DNA from: Angiostrongylus vasorum
Lineage: Eukaryota; Nematoda; Chromadorea; Rhabditida; Metastrongylidae
DNA: 64,000 nucleotides
Direction: 5' to 3'
Assembly: GCA_018806985.1 (NCBI GenBank)
Contig: JADANN010000147.1
Coordinates: 57,937 to 121,936 of the forward strand
The notes under the pieces are model-generated. The model saw nothing but the letters and a program-made list of their open reading frames with translations. It had not been told where the DNA came from and ran no database searches. This document shows positions 49,204 through 62,429 of this stretch, one piece after another (within the stretch, counting starts at the first letter, position 1; each line of letters starts with the position of its first letter). The translations under genes and the position numbers were made by a program.

Positions 49204-49724
49204 TCTTTCTTTCAAATACTTTCATTCTTTTTTGGGAATCCTCGTTAGTTTCTTTTCCTCCGCTGAACGATATGTTTAAGTTCAGTGGGTAATCACGTCT
49301 GAGTTCAAGATTTTTAAAGAGCCAAATGCAATACAAAAACCATGTACTACTCGCAATATGTCTAATCCTTAGCCATTACTCTACGAATCAAAAGTAAGAA
49401 CTACTGTGATCCGCGCAGAAATGCTAAGATGGTTTTGTGCAAAAAAAGTATGTTGTTGTATTGTTGGGTTAGTTGTTTAAATTTTTGCTATGAGCCGAGA
49501 TGTCCCCCATTTAAAGTATAAAGCGGTCGACATCTGCATGTCGTGTGACCTCTCTACAAGTGATGTCGCCGCGTAAGGATTGTCAAGTATTCATTAAAGA
49601 AGGAACTTTGTGTTAACCCATCATCGTTTTCTATTGTCAGTACCATGCATTTAGCAATCTATAGAAGTTCGTTTGAGCAAAAGTCTCTTAATTAAACATA
49701 AAAATAATCACAATGTTTACCGTT

Positions 49725-50068
49725 TATTTACTGCCTACTATTTTTTAATGGCAAGGGTACAATGCGAAATATAACTCCACAACGATGCTGAGATATTTGC
49801 AAAACTCCGGACCGCAGGTTCTTGCGGTGGGGAACGAACGCGTTATTGTCCTTTCCGGGGGTAGCGCGTTCACCACCACACCATGCAGGGTCCCTCGTTT
49901 CGCCTGTGTCTCAGCTAGTTCTTATCGATCTGTGCCGCAAAATGTGAAGGACCGCATGGTGTGGTGGTGAACGCTACTCCCGGAAAGGACAATAGCGCGT
50001 TCGTTCTCCACACGCAGGCACCTGCGGTCGGAGTTTTGCAAATATCTCAGCATCGTTGTAGTCATAAA
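49725..50068. repeat. S2 foldback element, hairpin
   Basis: Arm 1 (49725-49930) and arm 2 (49945-50068) are inverted; both contain the ACCACACCATGC / GCATGGTGTGGT pair and the CTCCGGACCGCAGGT core. Confidence 0.8.
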
Positions 50069-50069
50069 A

Positions 50070-51119
50070 ATAATTGTGAAAACGGGTGAAATACTACCTT
50101 TGACGGGACGTTGGTCTCTATTTAGTCACATAAGTAAAGAGATGAATAAGACAATGGCAGTCCTACAAAAACAAACATTTAGTAAATAGTATAAGCAGGA
50201 CTTAAGAAATCAAGCAAATCTTTTCAAACATTCAATGAATATGCGTCGAGAATCCAGAAGAGCAGTAGCAGGACAGACGCTGTTAACAGTTTGTGATAAG
50301 CGGAACTTCGGATAAAAAAGGAGAAGAGGATTGAAAAGGATGGAAAGTGCGAGTGATAGAGACAGCAAACAGAAAAAGAGAAACAACCGAATTGACGATC
50401 CAATTTTAAATTGGATAGACCAAATATCTCACAAAGAAAGGTTCCTGGTCCAGTTATTCAAGGGCAAATGCATTAGCTCAATGAATAGAAAGTCTGCCAA
50501 AAGAAAAGGAGTCGATGTTGTCAGGTCTTCTTCAAATTCGTGGAAACCTCTGTGTCTCAGGCAGGAGATGCTTTGTAAGTGCTAGAGTTAGATTAAGGTT
50601 AGCAGTCTGATAGAGTGTACTTAAGCGATCGAGCACGAAACTAGGTAACACATTTAAGGGCAAATTAGTTCGGAAGTAAAAACGTCCGTCTACTCCTATC
50701 AGGTATGGTAGTTATCTCGCTTGACTTTCATTGATAGAATCTTATCATTACATGTCTTTTCACTTTCCAGCCGTTGTGAAAACTTGCTGCAGATGAGGAA
50801 TTCGTCGCACTTTATGGCTATTTTATTTTTAAATTATAAATATCACCCATGTCGCCAACAATCCCACACCTACTGTCGGCTTTCACAGGAACAGTGTTCA
50901 CTGTTGTCCCAGTGACCTTCTTCAAACATCGTTGCGTTCGCCCTCGGCGCTCAGGCTCCCATTTGTCTGCAGTAATCTCTCACAAGGACCTCCTTTGGTA
51001 AAATTCATTATACGTGCCGGTCGTAGAATTTCGAAACATGACGTTAACTAGAGTCACCTGAAGCTTCTAAACAGAACGCTTACAAAAGTACTTGAGATTG
51101 GCGAGCGCTAGTAATACTT
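50070..51119. other. Intergenic spacer left of duplication copy 2, no gene recognised
   Basis: A frame at 50331-50585 (MKRMESASDRDSKQKKRNNR start) is Lys/Arg/Ser-rich and open, but has no recognisable domain and no exon partner. Confidence 0.35.
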
Positions 51120-51305
51120 CCAGGTCTCATCAGGGGTTCCGCCAGGTAACGCACTTTGGAGAAAAGAGAAAGACTTTTAAAAAATTTCCGCGTTTAATTA
51201 AAAAGCGGAAATCGCGGGAGAGTAAACTCCTGCTGCTACAGCGCGGTAATCCAGAATTTTGTGCATTAAGGAAGGCCAGTGTATTTTTCCTGCACCTATC
51301 GATAT

Positions 51306-51410
51306 GAAATGAAGAAGGCGAAACCGCCGAAACGTCAGCTGTTGCATCCTAATAAATTCTATAACAAGAACCTCGTGTCTGCTTATTGAAGAAAAAATGT
51401 CGACACGGAC
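51306..51410 (+). mobile_element. Short Penelope tail with hammerhead-like motif, inserted in duplication copy 2
   Basis: Relative to copy 1 near 38735 there is an extra ~105 bp here, flanked by CGATAT at 51300-51305 and 51411-51416. It contains AAGAAGGCGAAACCGCC, then GAAACGTCAGC (stem II GGCG/CGCC, 51311-51340), and a tail resembling the Penelope terminus. The 5' half of stem I and the first core base are missing, so the motif is truncated. Confidence 0.6.
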
Positions 51411-51963
51411 CGATATCGCCTTGTAAACCGATCATTTCTGCGTTTACAGAAAACAATAGTGAGGGTGCTCTACGGGCGATTATGGCTTCTGTACGATACG
51501 GTTTATACTGTGCTTGGAGGTACCAAGCCTTGAGGAGAAGTTAGTCACCGTAAAAGCCAAACATTCGTCACTTCTAGTAGCACAAGAGAATTCATATAAA
51601 AACGTAGCTGCAAGGTATTTGCTATATACTTCCCCTCTCTTTCTTGTAATTGTGTACAACAGCATTTAATAATTACGATTTGTCCAGCCAAGCGAAGATG
51701 ACACATGCTATAGGTTCACTTCAAGTCTGAATTTTTGCATAATTCATCGAGTTTAGTGGTCACAAATCCCTTGCATCGCTGGAATCACCACGTCCACGTC
51801 AATCTCCTCCTCAACCGTCCCATTCTCTTTTCAAATCCATCAATGTCAAACTTAGTTAGATGTTTGATAGAGAAACTTCAAAGCGCTTTTGGTGTCATTG
51901 TCTGGAATGACCTCGTGATAAGGAACTAAGGGCTAGATCAGTTTATCTTTTCCCATATATATA

Positions 51964-52312
51964 TATATGTAGAGCAGTAAAAGGAAATTTATCACCTACT
52001 CCGAGCATTTTTCCGTTATTCTGCCATGAAATTTCGTGGTCTTCGTTTACTTTAAGTGGAAAACCGACGAAGCTACCTATTGAAGCGGAGCAAGGGGCAG
52101 TCGTAGTGCCGCGTGGTTTGGTAATTTGTCGCTCCCTGAATATGTTTTGTATAAAATACAGAATGAACGCCACATTAACCACTGGAACCACTTAACGAAG
52201 TGCTAAGCACACATCAGACCTGAGAGGGAAGAACGTGGCGGATTCTCTCATCTCATCACGTCCGATTTGTGACCACGACTGAGGAATCAGCGTCGCAACA
52301 GCCTGTCTTGAC
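51964..52312. repeat. S4 element, copy 2
   Basis: Near-identical partner of 46766-47116, inside duplication copy 2. A one-base deletion in TTTACTTTAAG and a few substitutions are the main differences. Confidence 0.75.
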
Positions 52313-53584
52313 ACAGGAACGTTAACATCTACATCATCAACCAATTGTTTCTTCTCTGGTATTTGTATTTTCGCAGTTTAGCGTTTAAGCACATCAACGT
52401 CCAAATTGTAAATCGTTATGAGTGTTTCGAAAAGTTTCTCAAACCACTGCCCCATCACAAATTCTAACCCATAGAAACATGGCGACGGGAGAGTGTACTA
52501 GGGGCAAACTACGATAAAGCTAGCTTAGGTACTAAGCTGTGGACTTCGACATTCCATTTGAAGGCTTAGTTAAGAGTATGTTTTACTAATGCAAGGTCAG
52601 GAGCGCTACCAGCAGGTCGCGCCTTGTTAAACCCCAGCAAAAACATGACATGAGAGCTTGATACGAAAAGGTAGAGGCCTATATTACAATCGAAAAAGGG
52701 ACTCTGATAGACAATGGAGATTATTGAAAACTAAGGCGACAGGAGAATATACCTAGGGTCAAGTTAATCGTGTCTGCTTCAGTCACATCTGGTAGAAGTT
52801 GGGTGGTACCACAAACGTTTATTAACAGTTGACCCATAAACTGGACAGTTAAATTGGCGGTAAAACGGCTGTAATCAAAATGCAAATCTTTATTTCGGTT
52901 ATTCATTCTTTGACGATTGAGAGATGTGCCATAGCTTACTCAAAGCGCGTTTGACACAATTTGGCAGCACAGAGTGATCTGTAGGTGTTAGCCACATTAC
53001 ATCAATTGATTATTAGCATACTGTTATTGATAATATTAGTTCCAACCATATCAAAATCACGAACTCCACCGGTTCTTTCCCAGTGTTGGTAATCGCGAAA
53101 ATACTGCAATCTTAGATAAAAAGAACAAGATAAAGTTGGAATTCTTGCCATGGCGTAATTCTCTCTGAACACCTTCAGGAAGGATTTGCTGCGAGACGAA
53201 GAGTTAAAGTGAAAAACCACAATAAAAGAAATTTCTCTTGAAGTTCACAAACTAAGGGCTAGGGATCAGTTTATCTTCTCCTGAAAGGAATTCTTTCCTG
53301 ATTTTAGTAAAGATACCATGACTACGGCAAGTTTCTCACGCAATTCTTTAAATCGCCCCATGATAACCGTCCAGTTCTCGCTTACAATTCGTAAGAGCTC
53401 TTTAAAGGCAACGGAGGATTGAGCCATCTTTCCACAGAAAGATTTTTCCTACGGCGAACATATCCTATTTATTTCTCCCAGATTTACCTCCACTAATATT
53501 CAAGAGTCTTGGCGGCTGTGTATCTTTCTTTTTTTATGAAAATAAGTCATAAATTGGGTGTCTGTTTAGAACTGTCAAGTGAAA

Positions 53585-54965
53585 AATGGATCGGCAGGAC
53601 AAATTCATGGCCACTACTGCGACGTCGCTTCTAGTTCTTTTCTTCCATTCATCCTAAGTGTTGGCATGCGGTCCCACACCAGGACAACAAAGTATGGTAT
53701 CATAGCTAGAACAACCCTCCTTATTCGTTTTTTTGTTTCAAAACAGTCATTCGCAACATTTGAACCATATAAAACGAACTAATGATGTCACAAACAAGGA
53801 ACTCTTCATTTCTGATAATAAATGGTATTCAGCAGGAAGCCATTTTCTGTTTCGCAGTTCCATTTATAACAGTGTCGATTCCAATGATTATTGCAGAGGT
53901 TGTGACAGATGAAAATGGCCGAAGTTACAGTGCCGCAGTAGCCGTAAAGAGGACAACTTCCTTTTCTGTCCACGAGCGAGCAGGCGGCCAGAGCGTTGGT
54001 ACAAAATCTAGTCAGTGATTCGGTAAGAGAGAAAACGTTCTGGACTGATAAAACCTCGGGATTCATAATCCATGAAAATTTCAAGCAATCCATGACCTAT
54101 TCTATGAAAGATCGCCTCCATAGCGTGATTTCTGTTCAGATCAGGGAAGTTCTGGAAGAAAACGGACGCCGAGCGGGTCTAACAGATTTCGTGACAGCGG
54201 CAATTTTGAACCAGATACAGGGTTCAGATCAACTACCAACCACTTGGATGCGCAGCGGTTCTTGTTAATGCAATGCCAGCAGCTATGCTAAATCGTGAGT
54301 GCATTAATAACTACTGCTTTATTAGCCACATTGTAAAACACAATGCTATTACTTTATTTATGTGTGTTTCTTGAAGCAAATGAAATGTTAAAATGGGAAA
54401 CTAATCAGTTAGTAAATCTGGGCTGGTTATTCACTTGAAACATAACCTTGACTAGCATTTAAACTTGCAGTATAACGTATAGCGCAAGGTAGTATTATAA
54501 ATAGACTATTTGAGAAATTACTGGTTTTTAATCAATTTCACACTTTTGAAAAATGGAAATTTAGCAGCGGCCGGCAATATGAGAGAGAGTTGCTTCGTCA
54601 CCGGAGATACAGTGAGCGCCGTGTGTCCTCTCATGAACAACATGGTTCAAATGTGCCAACTTGTGGGAGGAGCAATCGCAAGCAATAGCGGTGCCGAGTC
54701 AACATTTGACCATCAATGGAACTATCACGGTTGGAAGTTTAAGCAAGTTGTTTTGAAGCAGCTTATAGTTCGAAATGCTGGAATTTTTCAGATCAGAAAC
54801 ATTATCCTGTCCACCTGGACAACACAGCAGTGGCAGTCTGTCCTGAACAGAGTTCTTGGTCTTCTAACATCCCGCTTAGGAACGGCCTTTTCGTCTGCGA
54901 CTGTCACTGTCAGCTTGAAATACAGCCGGAAAGATTTCAAAAGTCCACATTTTTTGTTGGTGTGA
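53585..54965 (+). pseudogene. Secreted nematode-type protein gene, copy 2, damaged
   Basis: This is the paralogue of the 40.2 kb copy. Exon 1 starts MDRQDKFMATTATSLLVLFF but has a TAA inside the signal-peptide region. Exon 2 has lost about 100 nt at its start, including the acceptor, and carries a one-base insertion before LSTSEQAARALVQNLVSDS; the GTAAGA donor is intact. Exon 3 (from a TTCTGTTCAG acceptor) has a one-base insertion in a GGG run before QINYQPLGCAAVLVNAMP. Exon 4 (from 54554) is fully open to 54965, with NMRESCFVTGDTVSAVCPL and QWQSVLNRVLGLLTSRLG. Four or more Cys residues after a signal peptide suggest a disulphide-bonded extracellular protein. Its damage sites differ from those of copy 1. 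Confidence 0.55.
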
Positions 54966-56479
54966 AGCCCTTTTATGGTATTATTTCTAGGCTGTCCTAC
55001 ATTCTTCGTTCCGGTCTTCCTGGGTTTTGATAAATAGTGGTGTTAACGGAGGTTTTGAAAACGGCGTTGTGATTCGTTTTCTTTGGTTATTGCAGTGTTA
55101 GGTTCTACCAATAAATTGTTTTTCACGGAATAAATCTATGTATTCGTTTGTTGTTAAAACTAAGTCTAAGAATCCATCAGAATCTGTTAGAAGAATCTAT
55201 TAGATCGAAAGAATCAGAATCTATTGTAAAGCGTTCACTTGAAATCTGGCATTTTTCCGTAGGCGATGAATTACGTTAATAAAAGCAGCAGAAGATCAAA
55301 AGTAAACCAATCCTTAAAAAACTGAAGCCAGTCCTCTGAATCCATTTGTATATCAGAATAAGTAAAGAACTGCTTTTGCACGGCGCTAATCCTCTTCCGG
55401 CTACCTCGGAACACGCCATCGAGTCCTACGCCGCCTACCTGCCTCGACATCACCCACATGCACGGCCGAAGGAAAACTCGCTGCCATCACAGAAAGGGCT
55501 CATTAAAGGAAAGGAAGTTAATGGAAAATAATGAACATTCTTCCAACAGTCAACGATCAGTGACGTTTTGTAGTTTTGTGCTCATAATATCCTCACTTGG
55601 CTACCTCACAGTTCCAGGCAAAACAAGCGGAACAGCAATAGAACAGCCTACTGAGGAAAGAAGAACAACATAGAACGAGTTCAATAACCATTACAGAATC
55701 TAGAGGTTTTCCCCTTTGCAGTCTTCGAAATACTACTCTGCTTCCATTTTGAATCAATTGTTCCAAGTGAGCAGCTGAATCTCATAATCGCCAAATCAAC
55801 AGGAAGCATTTCTTATAGAGAAACTTGAAGGTCATGGTAGAAAATCTGAACCACTTGTTTTCTCCGTAAGCACTGAATTCCACCACAGTTATATTGTTTA
55901 ACGAAGAAACCAAAAATATTTCAAGCGAACGAAAAATACTGGAGGAAACTGGTTCCTACTTCTAGCTTTGGGGGAAGGTTGGTCATTTAAAGAAGTTCTA
56001 GAGAAGGTGGGAGGACGGCTGAAAAATTAATATGAAACTTAAAGAAGAACGCTGCAAATGGCTTTGAAGAGAGGGCAGTCTGAAAAAAGGACTACTACTT
56101 TCACTACGTATATTTAGCGATGCATCCTTCCTGTTTTAAAACTGTGGAGGCCAAGAATGTCGAAGTGACTTTAACATTTCAATAGAGTTTCCATAAAGTC
56201 AGTAGATGCATAAGAATTTTAAAAGCAAACGAACGCTTTTTGGGGGTCCATCATGAACTTGAGAGCACAATTCACGGAAAGCCTTTTTGCCGGAGACCTC
56301 GGAACATACTTCAGACTTCTTTTGTGTTCTTCGATTGCCATGTGTGGATAAAAACTATTGACACCGCATCAAATTAAACTAGTGAGACGCCTTAAATTAA
56401 GGAGAAAACAAAGAATTGCATGATTGTTTAAGGAAATCTCTTATACCAAGTGAAATCGAGAACTGTTGAGAGGATAATG

Positions 56480-56762
56480 AAAAAGGGATAAAGCTCTCGG
56501 CGTTGATCAATCCCTAAGGGGATGCGCCATGCACTCGACTTCATTAAGTATCGTTTGTAGGTGATTGAATGCGTATCTGGCCTTTACAACGACTCCAGCT
56601 GGCTACCTATGTATAGAGTAAGTGCTGCTATTCTCCCGAACAAGTTTGCAACCAGTTTGCCGACCCCGGACCGACGAAGGTTTGGTGGACCATGGGTGCG
56701 GGAATCGATTCCACGTGTGTGTCACAGTGGCGCCGCCAACCACTGCGCCACAGGCGCCCTAC
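56480..56762 (-). repeat. S1 SINE inserted in duplication copy 2
   Basis: Full-length antisense copy. Segment copy 1 near 45070 lacks it, giving an empty site. Flanks share an imperfect ACTGTT repeat that may be a target duplication. Confidence 0.8.
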
Positions 56763-57129
56763 TGTTATAGGAACACCTCTAATTAGAAGTCTCCATAACA
56801 TTTCAAAGCAGAACTTCTGCAGCTGGGAAACTATACCGAACTTGAAAAGTTATAGTTTTCGTGCGTACAAACAGAAAATAACCATAAAGACCGTGATTAC
56901 GATTCCATTACGACTGGAATAATACTTCGTTTGTTGGTACCAGGCATGGTAAATCGAAGCTTAAAATCGAATCGAAGGTTGGAATCGAATCGAAGGATCA
57001 GACCATTGCCTTCTCCGTGCAAGATTTCATTTCACTCGCGCAAACGAGAAAAAACTGCTAGATTCAAAAAACGAAGCCCGGAAACCACCATAAACTGGGA
57101 TTTATTGCTATTAGTACAAGAGACCGCTC

Positions 57130-57980
57130 TCTCTCACTCTTTCTATTAAAGCACAGCTTTTGACTCAGCTGAGATAGAAGTAGTCGTGGAAGCCCTGAAC
57201 AGCGAGGGCGTCCCTACTCAGTTTATAAAGATTTTTCGTGAGTTATATAAAAAATTTTGCAACCGCACATCACCATTGTGCAGCGATTTCTTATCGAAGT
57301 CAGAAGAGGGGTTAGGCAAGGCGATACCATTTAGCAAAAAATTATTCAGCGCCACATTCAAAAACGTCATGCGAACACTGGTGTGGGACAACACGGGAAT
57401 GAAAATCGGTGGTCGACAATTACACCATCTTCGCTTTGCTGGTGACGTCGTTCTTAAAACATCAAATGTTAGCAGTGCGGGGCGAATATTTGCTGACTTT
57501 GACAAGGCCTTTAGAAAAGGTTGATCTTCGACTAAATCTCACAAAAAAAGATCTTCATGGGGAATGAATCGGTTTCGTATGCCCCATTCACGCTCAATGG
57601 TGCAAATATCTCCGAATGCTCCAGCTACCTCTATCTAGGTTGGGAAATTGACATGATGAACGTCACAGGTGCTAAGTAGAGCAAAAGGAATAGAGCGGCT
57701 TGGAGAACCTTCAAGATCGTCGAAGAAGACCCGACTCCGCGCCACCCTTTCGAGTCTACACCTTTAATGTGTACTATTTTGAATGTTAAACTAAAGACGT
57801 GCCCACTACAGGAGTACTGTGTTTGCGAAAAAAGACTGCTTTCAGATTTAAACTTCAAAGCTCTCAGCGGAATTTTAAATGGAATAAGAAGTATTACGAC
57901 CTGCAAACCGTTGGCAAAAAGCCAAAGCTCTTTTTACTTGCTTTCACGCGACTCTTTCGCACATGAAAGCAAATTAACAA
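57130..57980 (+). mobile_element. RTE-type LINE, RT-region fragment
   Basis: The plus strand reads EALNSEGVPTQFIKIFRELY, then LHHLRFAGDVVL (FADD changed to FAGD), DFDKAFRKG, a break, then APFTLNGANISECSSYLYLG. The order is that of the RTE fingers, palm and thumb. The catalytic Asp change and stops make it inactive. Confidence 0.75.
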
Positions 57981-58149
57981 ACAGTACTTCGTGGTAATTT
58001 TGGGCAATTCTACAGAGACTTCTGGATATTTCTAGACACGACGACCTCGGAACCGTGCAGCCAATATGCTAACCACAGCAGCTAACAACATTAGTCACTA
58101 TGAAAATCAATAATTTTCTGTACGACTGAGCTGACACGAAATTGGTATG

Positions 58150-58310
58150 AAAATTTTATTGGGCTAATGCTTTCTTTGCCTTTGCATTCATCGGAATCGC
58201 GCTGATTAGTCCGCATCTGGTCGTTGTCGCGAAATGAGTGTTCGTTGTCGCACCGAGTCGAATCCATTAGAAGGAGCATCGCTGGAACGGAGAATTTCAC
58301 TCTTCGCTGC
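58150..58310 (-). repeat. Diverged Penelope-tail-like repeat
   Basis: It aligns loosely with 6631-6840 and 19575-19740 (TTATT, then GGCTAA, then a CTTC/GTC-rich run and a TCGAATC block). The hammerhead core is not recoverable. Confidence 0.3.
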
Positions 58311-59519
58311 CTGTTATGCAGGGACAGGTGTTGCTCGATCACCGACTAGAATGTGATAGAGTGTGGGACTGCCTCGTGTCCCGTAGCAGCCGGTGCTTCG
58401 TTTGCCGATTAGTGGCGTAAAATAAATATTTTAAAATCCGAGTTCCATCAAACGTTGATAATAGCGGTGAAGTCCACAATTATAATACCATATTGCTGTG
58501 AACAATGGTCTGATTGACTGCACACCTTTTTGTAATCGCACGTGGGATTTCGGTGTATTAGCTGCTCAGCCGTATGCCTTAAAACACTGGGTTATAGTCG
58601 TTCATGGTAGTAATCACAAAAATAGTAGTACAATGATAACGATACAAGACAAAGGTTGAGATTTGGAAAATCACTGGTTGAAAGAACTGAACGAACTGAA
58701 CGACGTGAACTGAGAGCTGAACGGACAACCTATATTCCTAGGATAAGCGGACTTTTAGCCTGGGATATTTGAAGACACAGTGTCCAGAGATAGTTCGAAT
58801 AGATAGTTTGAAGCGATGCTTTAAAGAGATGGTTTGAGGGGGCAGATGGGAGCACTTTTTCTAAGGGCAGTGCCATCTGATGTGGCCGATTCAGTGGAAA
58901 GTACGGTAGCCGTGAATACCTTCATCAGACAAAGCGGCAGATGGGAAGCTCTAGGAAAGTTTTTGCATAGGACTTTGCTATTTGGAGGTGAATAAGCAGT
59001 GCGAGTCGAAATGCATGTTCGATAAAGAATATGAATAGAAAAGCAATGTAAAGATGGAGAATATTCTATAACAATTGAGAATATTCTCTGTAATAGCAGT
59101 AACCAACGATCTTTCTCTATTACCAATACGATGAAAATTTGATATAGTATTATATGGAGTGACATGATACAAATTTTATCATCTGTGACATCTGATCTAT
59201 AGTCACCTCATCAGCATTCAACTTCCTTATCTTCCACTCTTCACAAACAAATGCTTCTTCAAGGGGCATATTTAACAATAGAAGGTTACAGTAATGATCA
59301 GATTATCAATAAATTATAGGAAGATGACGAAGAGGTTGAAATATGCTATCCGAACAAACTCTTCATCAACAACGCACTGACTTAGTCACTTAAGAAAAAT
59401 ACAATTGATTAGTTTTGCCAACGTTAGAAGAAAAACGGTTTTTGTAAGGTTTTCAATAGTTCGCTCCGGGGCAGATTCTTGAGAAGTGTCACTTCATCCC
59501 GTCTAGAACTGCTTTGAAA

Positions 59520-60870
59520 TAAATGGATTTAGTAATGCAACTTCTATGGGCTACTAGTGAAAATAATGTAGTTATAATGGGTTGACATGGATGTAAGCGA
59601 AATTCTAATCACTTTTGTTAAACCTGCTTAGGCCACAGTGTCTAAAAATCCAATTTTCGGCATAGTAATGTCTTTTTTATAGGCAACAATATTTCTGTTA
59701 AAGCGTCTTTTCAAAAAGAATATTGTACGTCCTTGACAGCCTAGTTTTGCTATGAATACTCCTAAACAGGTCAAACTTTCTATTGCTAGTAGGTAATCGA
59801 CCGAGATTGCACAACATTACTCTCCGGTCCTTGTTTGTTGTCGTAGTGGCACTTGCTACCCTACAAATATTGAAGCAACGAGTGGACAGCACTTGGTTCT
59901 CCTTCTTCTACAGCGTCTTGAATGCAAAGAGTGGTTAATTTTATCTAATCTAGTAGTAATTCCGGACCTGACACAAGGGAACGCTCAAGTTCAAGCCCGA
60001 ATTTCTTTTACAATCTGAACAAAATTGGTATCTCCAAAAGCACTTTTTGCAGAAAGCTTGTAACAAGCAACATAGCATAACGATCTGAAACGATCACACT
60101 CACGATCTTTGATGAAATAGCTTTCAAAAGATGAAACATTCTTACTTTTCCTTGAGCCGAGACTCCCTCTTTCCACTGTTTACTAAAATGGGCATTGATG
60201 GATGGTAACAAAGCGTTTTTCGATGTAAATCTGTAAGGTATTTGTCTCTAAAAATGGTTCGAAATTCGCTTCGGCACGCATGACGTCTTAAGGGGTCCGT
60301 ATCAGGTTGTGTGGTAACAAAATCCCGCCAGATGCAATGGTTACTTTCACAAATCTCCAACCATGAGAAAGTAATACAGGTCTATAGCGGGAGTAAATAC
60401 GAGCTTATCTCGACCAACTAAAGTGGACCGTTTTTAATTTTTGTTGTTCTGATTGAAAGTATCCGTTATGAAAGCTTTCATTCATTGTTGTCGCTTTCAG
60501 TGGAAGGCATGTTGAATAGAAAGATCACTGAGTGCTTAAAGGACAGAACAAAGCAGGAAGAGTGGAAAAAAGCCTGTGGTTGTTGTTATGGAAAGGAACA
60601 ACGTGGCAGTCTGCGCAGTTTTTGTTTTTGATGCGGCCGTTCGAATCCTAAAATACTTCCAGAGAGATGTCAAGCACTCGCACTATTCTCAGCTGAAAAC
60701 ATGGTAAATGTGATGTTTTTCCCTATTGGCTCGGATTCTCCGACTACGTGCAATCTCGTATTGAAAGCGCAGTGAAAATACAGTGGCGGAATCGTTCGTT
60801 TCTCAGCGATTCAATCAAAACGACACGGAACTGCTTATTCAGCTCTATTCATCGTTCATAAAATTTTCTA
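59520..60870. repeat. ~1.2 kb diverged repeat unit, copy 2
   Basis: Same block order as 33840-35060, ending with ATTCAATCAAAACGACACGG at 60815. No supported coding exon. Confidence 0.55.
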
Positions 60871-61889
60871 CATAGAGCTGATGGCGCTGCCGGTGGTTTC
60901 GATTTGTCATCGGCGAAACAGAAAAAAAGGAAATTATTCCCTTTCCCAAAGTTGGAAACTCGCTAACACATTGGGAAATGAGTGAACCTTAAGCTTTGCA
61001 CACTAATTCGATTGCTACAGTAATGGAACTCGCATAGTGAAAGAAACGTTTTTCCTACTTTCGACTCTCTTGAGGTGCTGATATCAGTAAACAGTTCTCC
61101 AAAATCCAATATCAAACCAACTTCTGAGCAGTTTCTTTTCTATTAGGCCAGCAGAACTTCTTTCGAAAAACCACTTTAGCGTTGAAATATGTAGTACTAT
61201 AAAACTTGAAATGCTGAATTGATCGAATTGATGACCTATTACAACAAGGCAAGATTTCGAACTTTCCTGGTGATCATTCTACGAAAGTTGGAAGAAGTGA
61301 GCAAATCAGCGTTGATTTTGCAGCCGTTACACAAACGCAATGTTTAACGCGATACCTCACGTGGCTGGAGAATCTCAACCGATGGAGAAAACCACTATAG
61401 TTACTATGTTTTCGGTTGAGCTGCGTACGAGTGTTTTAACCTCTTCAGAACATTTGAAGCATTCATATGGTCGTCTCAGCGAAGCAGAAACCACACAGAT
61501 TAGTCTTTTATCCTCTTTCATAAGAAGAAATACCGAGTGGCAATCTCTTGCACACTTCCTGTTTTTGTTCTCTTCCTGAAGTACTCCATAATTTTTTTCG
61601 AGTAGCGCTTCCTTAAGTAAAAAGCCACGGCGATGCATAAGGCTTTTATTGCGGACGCTTTAATCGCAAGACACTCAGTTTAAAATGGTCCTCATGAATT
61701 GGCCGAAAAAGTCCATGTTCGCACCTAGCAGAGGTCCGTAGCAGTCCCCGAAAGCTGGGGATTAGAAAAAATAACCATGACATTCTCCGGCATTCCATTA
61801 CTAAAGAACCTAATATGAACGTTTTCGGACGTTCTCAGTGCCGAAGCGGATTCCGAATCTTTTTTCACAGAAAATTTACCTCTATCATC

Positions 61890-62335
61890 TGCTAACTTAT
61901 TGATCATCGAACGACTCCATCGAGCTCGAGTCAGTCTTCCATTTTTGCCCACAGCGTAGAAGAGTAGGCCAGACGGTTTTACGGTTTTGCTCGCTCCTGG
62001 GATTCGTTGAGCAGCATACCTTTCTTATAGGCTCTTGTCCATCAGTTGTCGTTCTTGTGCATTACGTGTCCGACCTATCTCGTCTTCGATAGTTTGGTGT
62101 ATGGAACGGCGTCTTTGATTTCTGATCATTCGCGTAGATTTGAGCTTCAGATCCATTTTCTCACATGTGTGATTCAGGAGACTATCAGTATCGACGTTTC
62201 GACTGCACGTTCGATAACACTGAGTGATCTTTCATCCTGCTTATACAGCAACCAGGTTTTTGAAGCACACGGTAAGGCAGGAAGAATCGTGGAGTCGAAT
62301 GGTCGAGTGTTGTCTGTTGTCTAGTATATGTTCTA
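61890..62335 (-). mobile_element. RTE-type LINE, C-terminal fragment
   Basis: Aligns with 37420-37930 in the same orientation: KNGRLTRARW (shifted frame of the DDQRD-type end) followed by the AGHV and TYASET-type regions read backward along the window. It is frame-broken throughout. Confidence 0.55.
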
Positions 62336-62429
62336 AGATTTTCACTAACATATTTGAACTGCGATTAACCTTGACAGCCTTCGAATGGGGGTGAAGAACA
62401 ATTCGCCTAAGACAATGTTTTCCAGAACA

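Larger units (their letters stand above)
51120..56945. repeat. Segmental duplication, copy 2
   Basis: Direct copy of 38570-45255. It alone contains a ~105 bp Penelope tail with a hammerhead-like motif (51306-51410), an S4 element (51964-52312) and an S1 SINE (56480-56762). The part around 51.9-53.1 kb is rearranged relative to copy 1. Divergence between the copies is clear by eye but low enough for continuous alignment. Confidence 0.8.

Noticed and set aside
61260..61420. A fourth member of the secreted-protein family
   Set aside because: A weak ISVDFAAVTQTQC resemblance only, with no matching flanking exons or phases.
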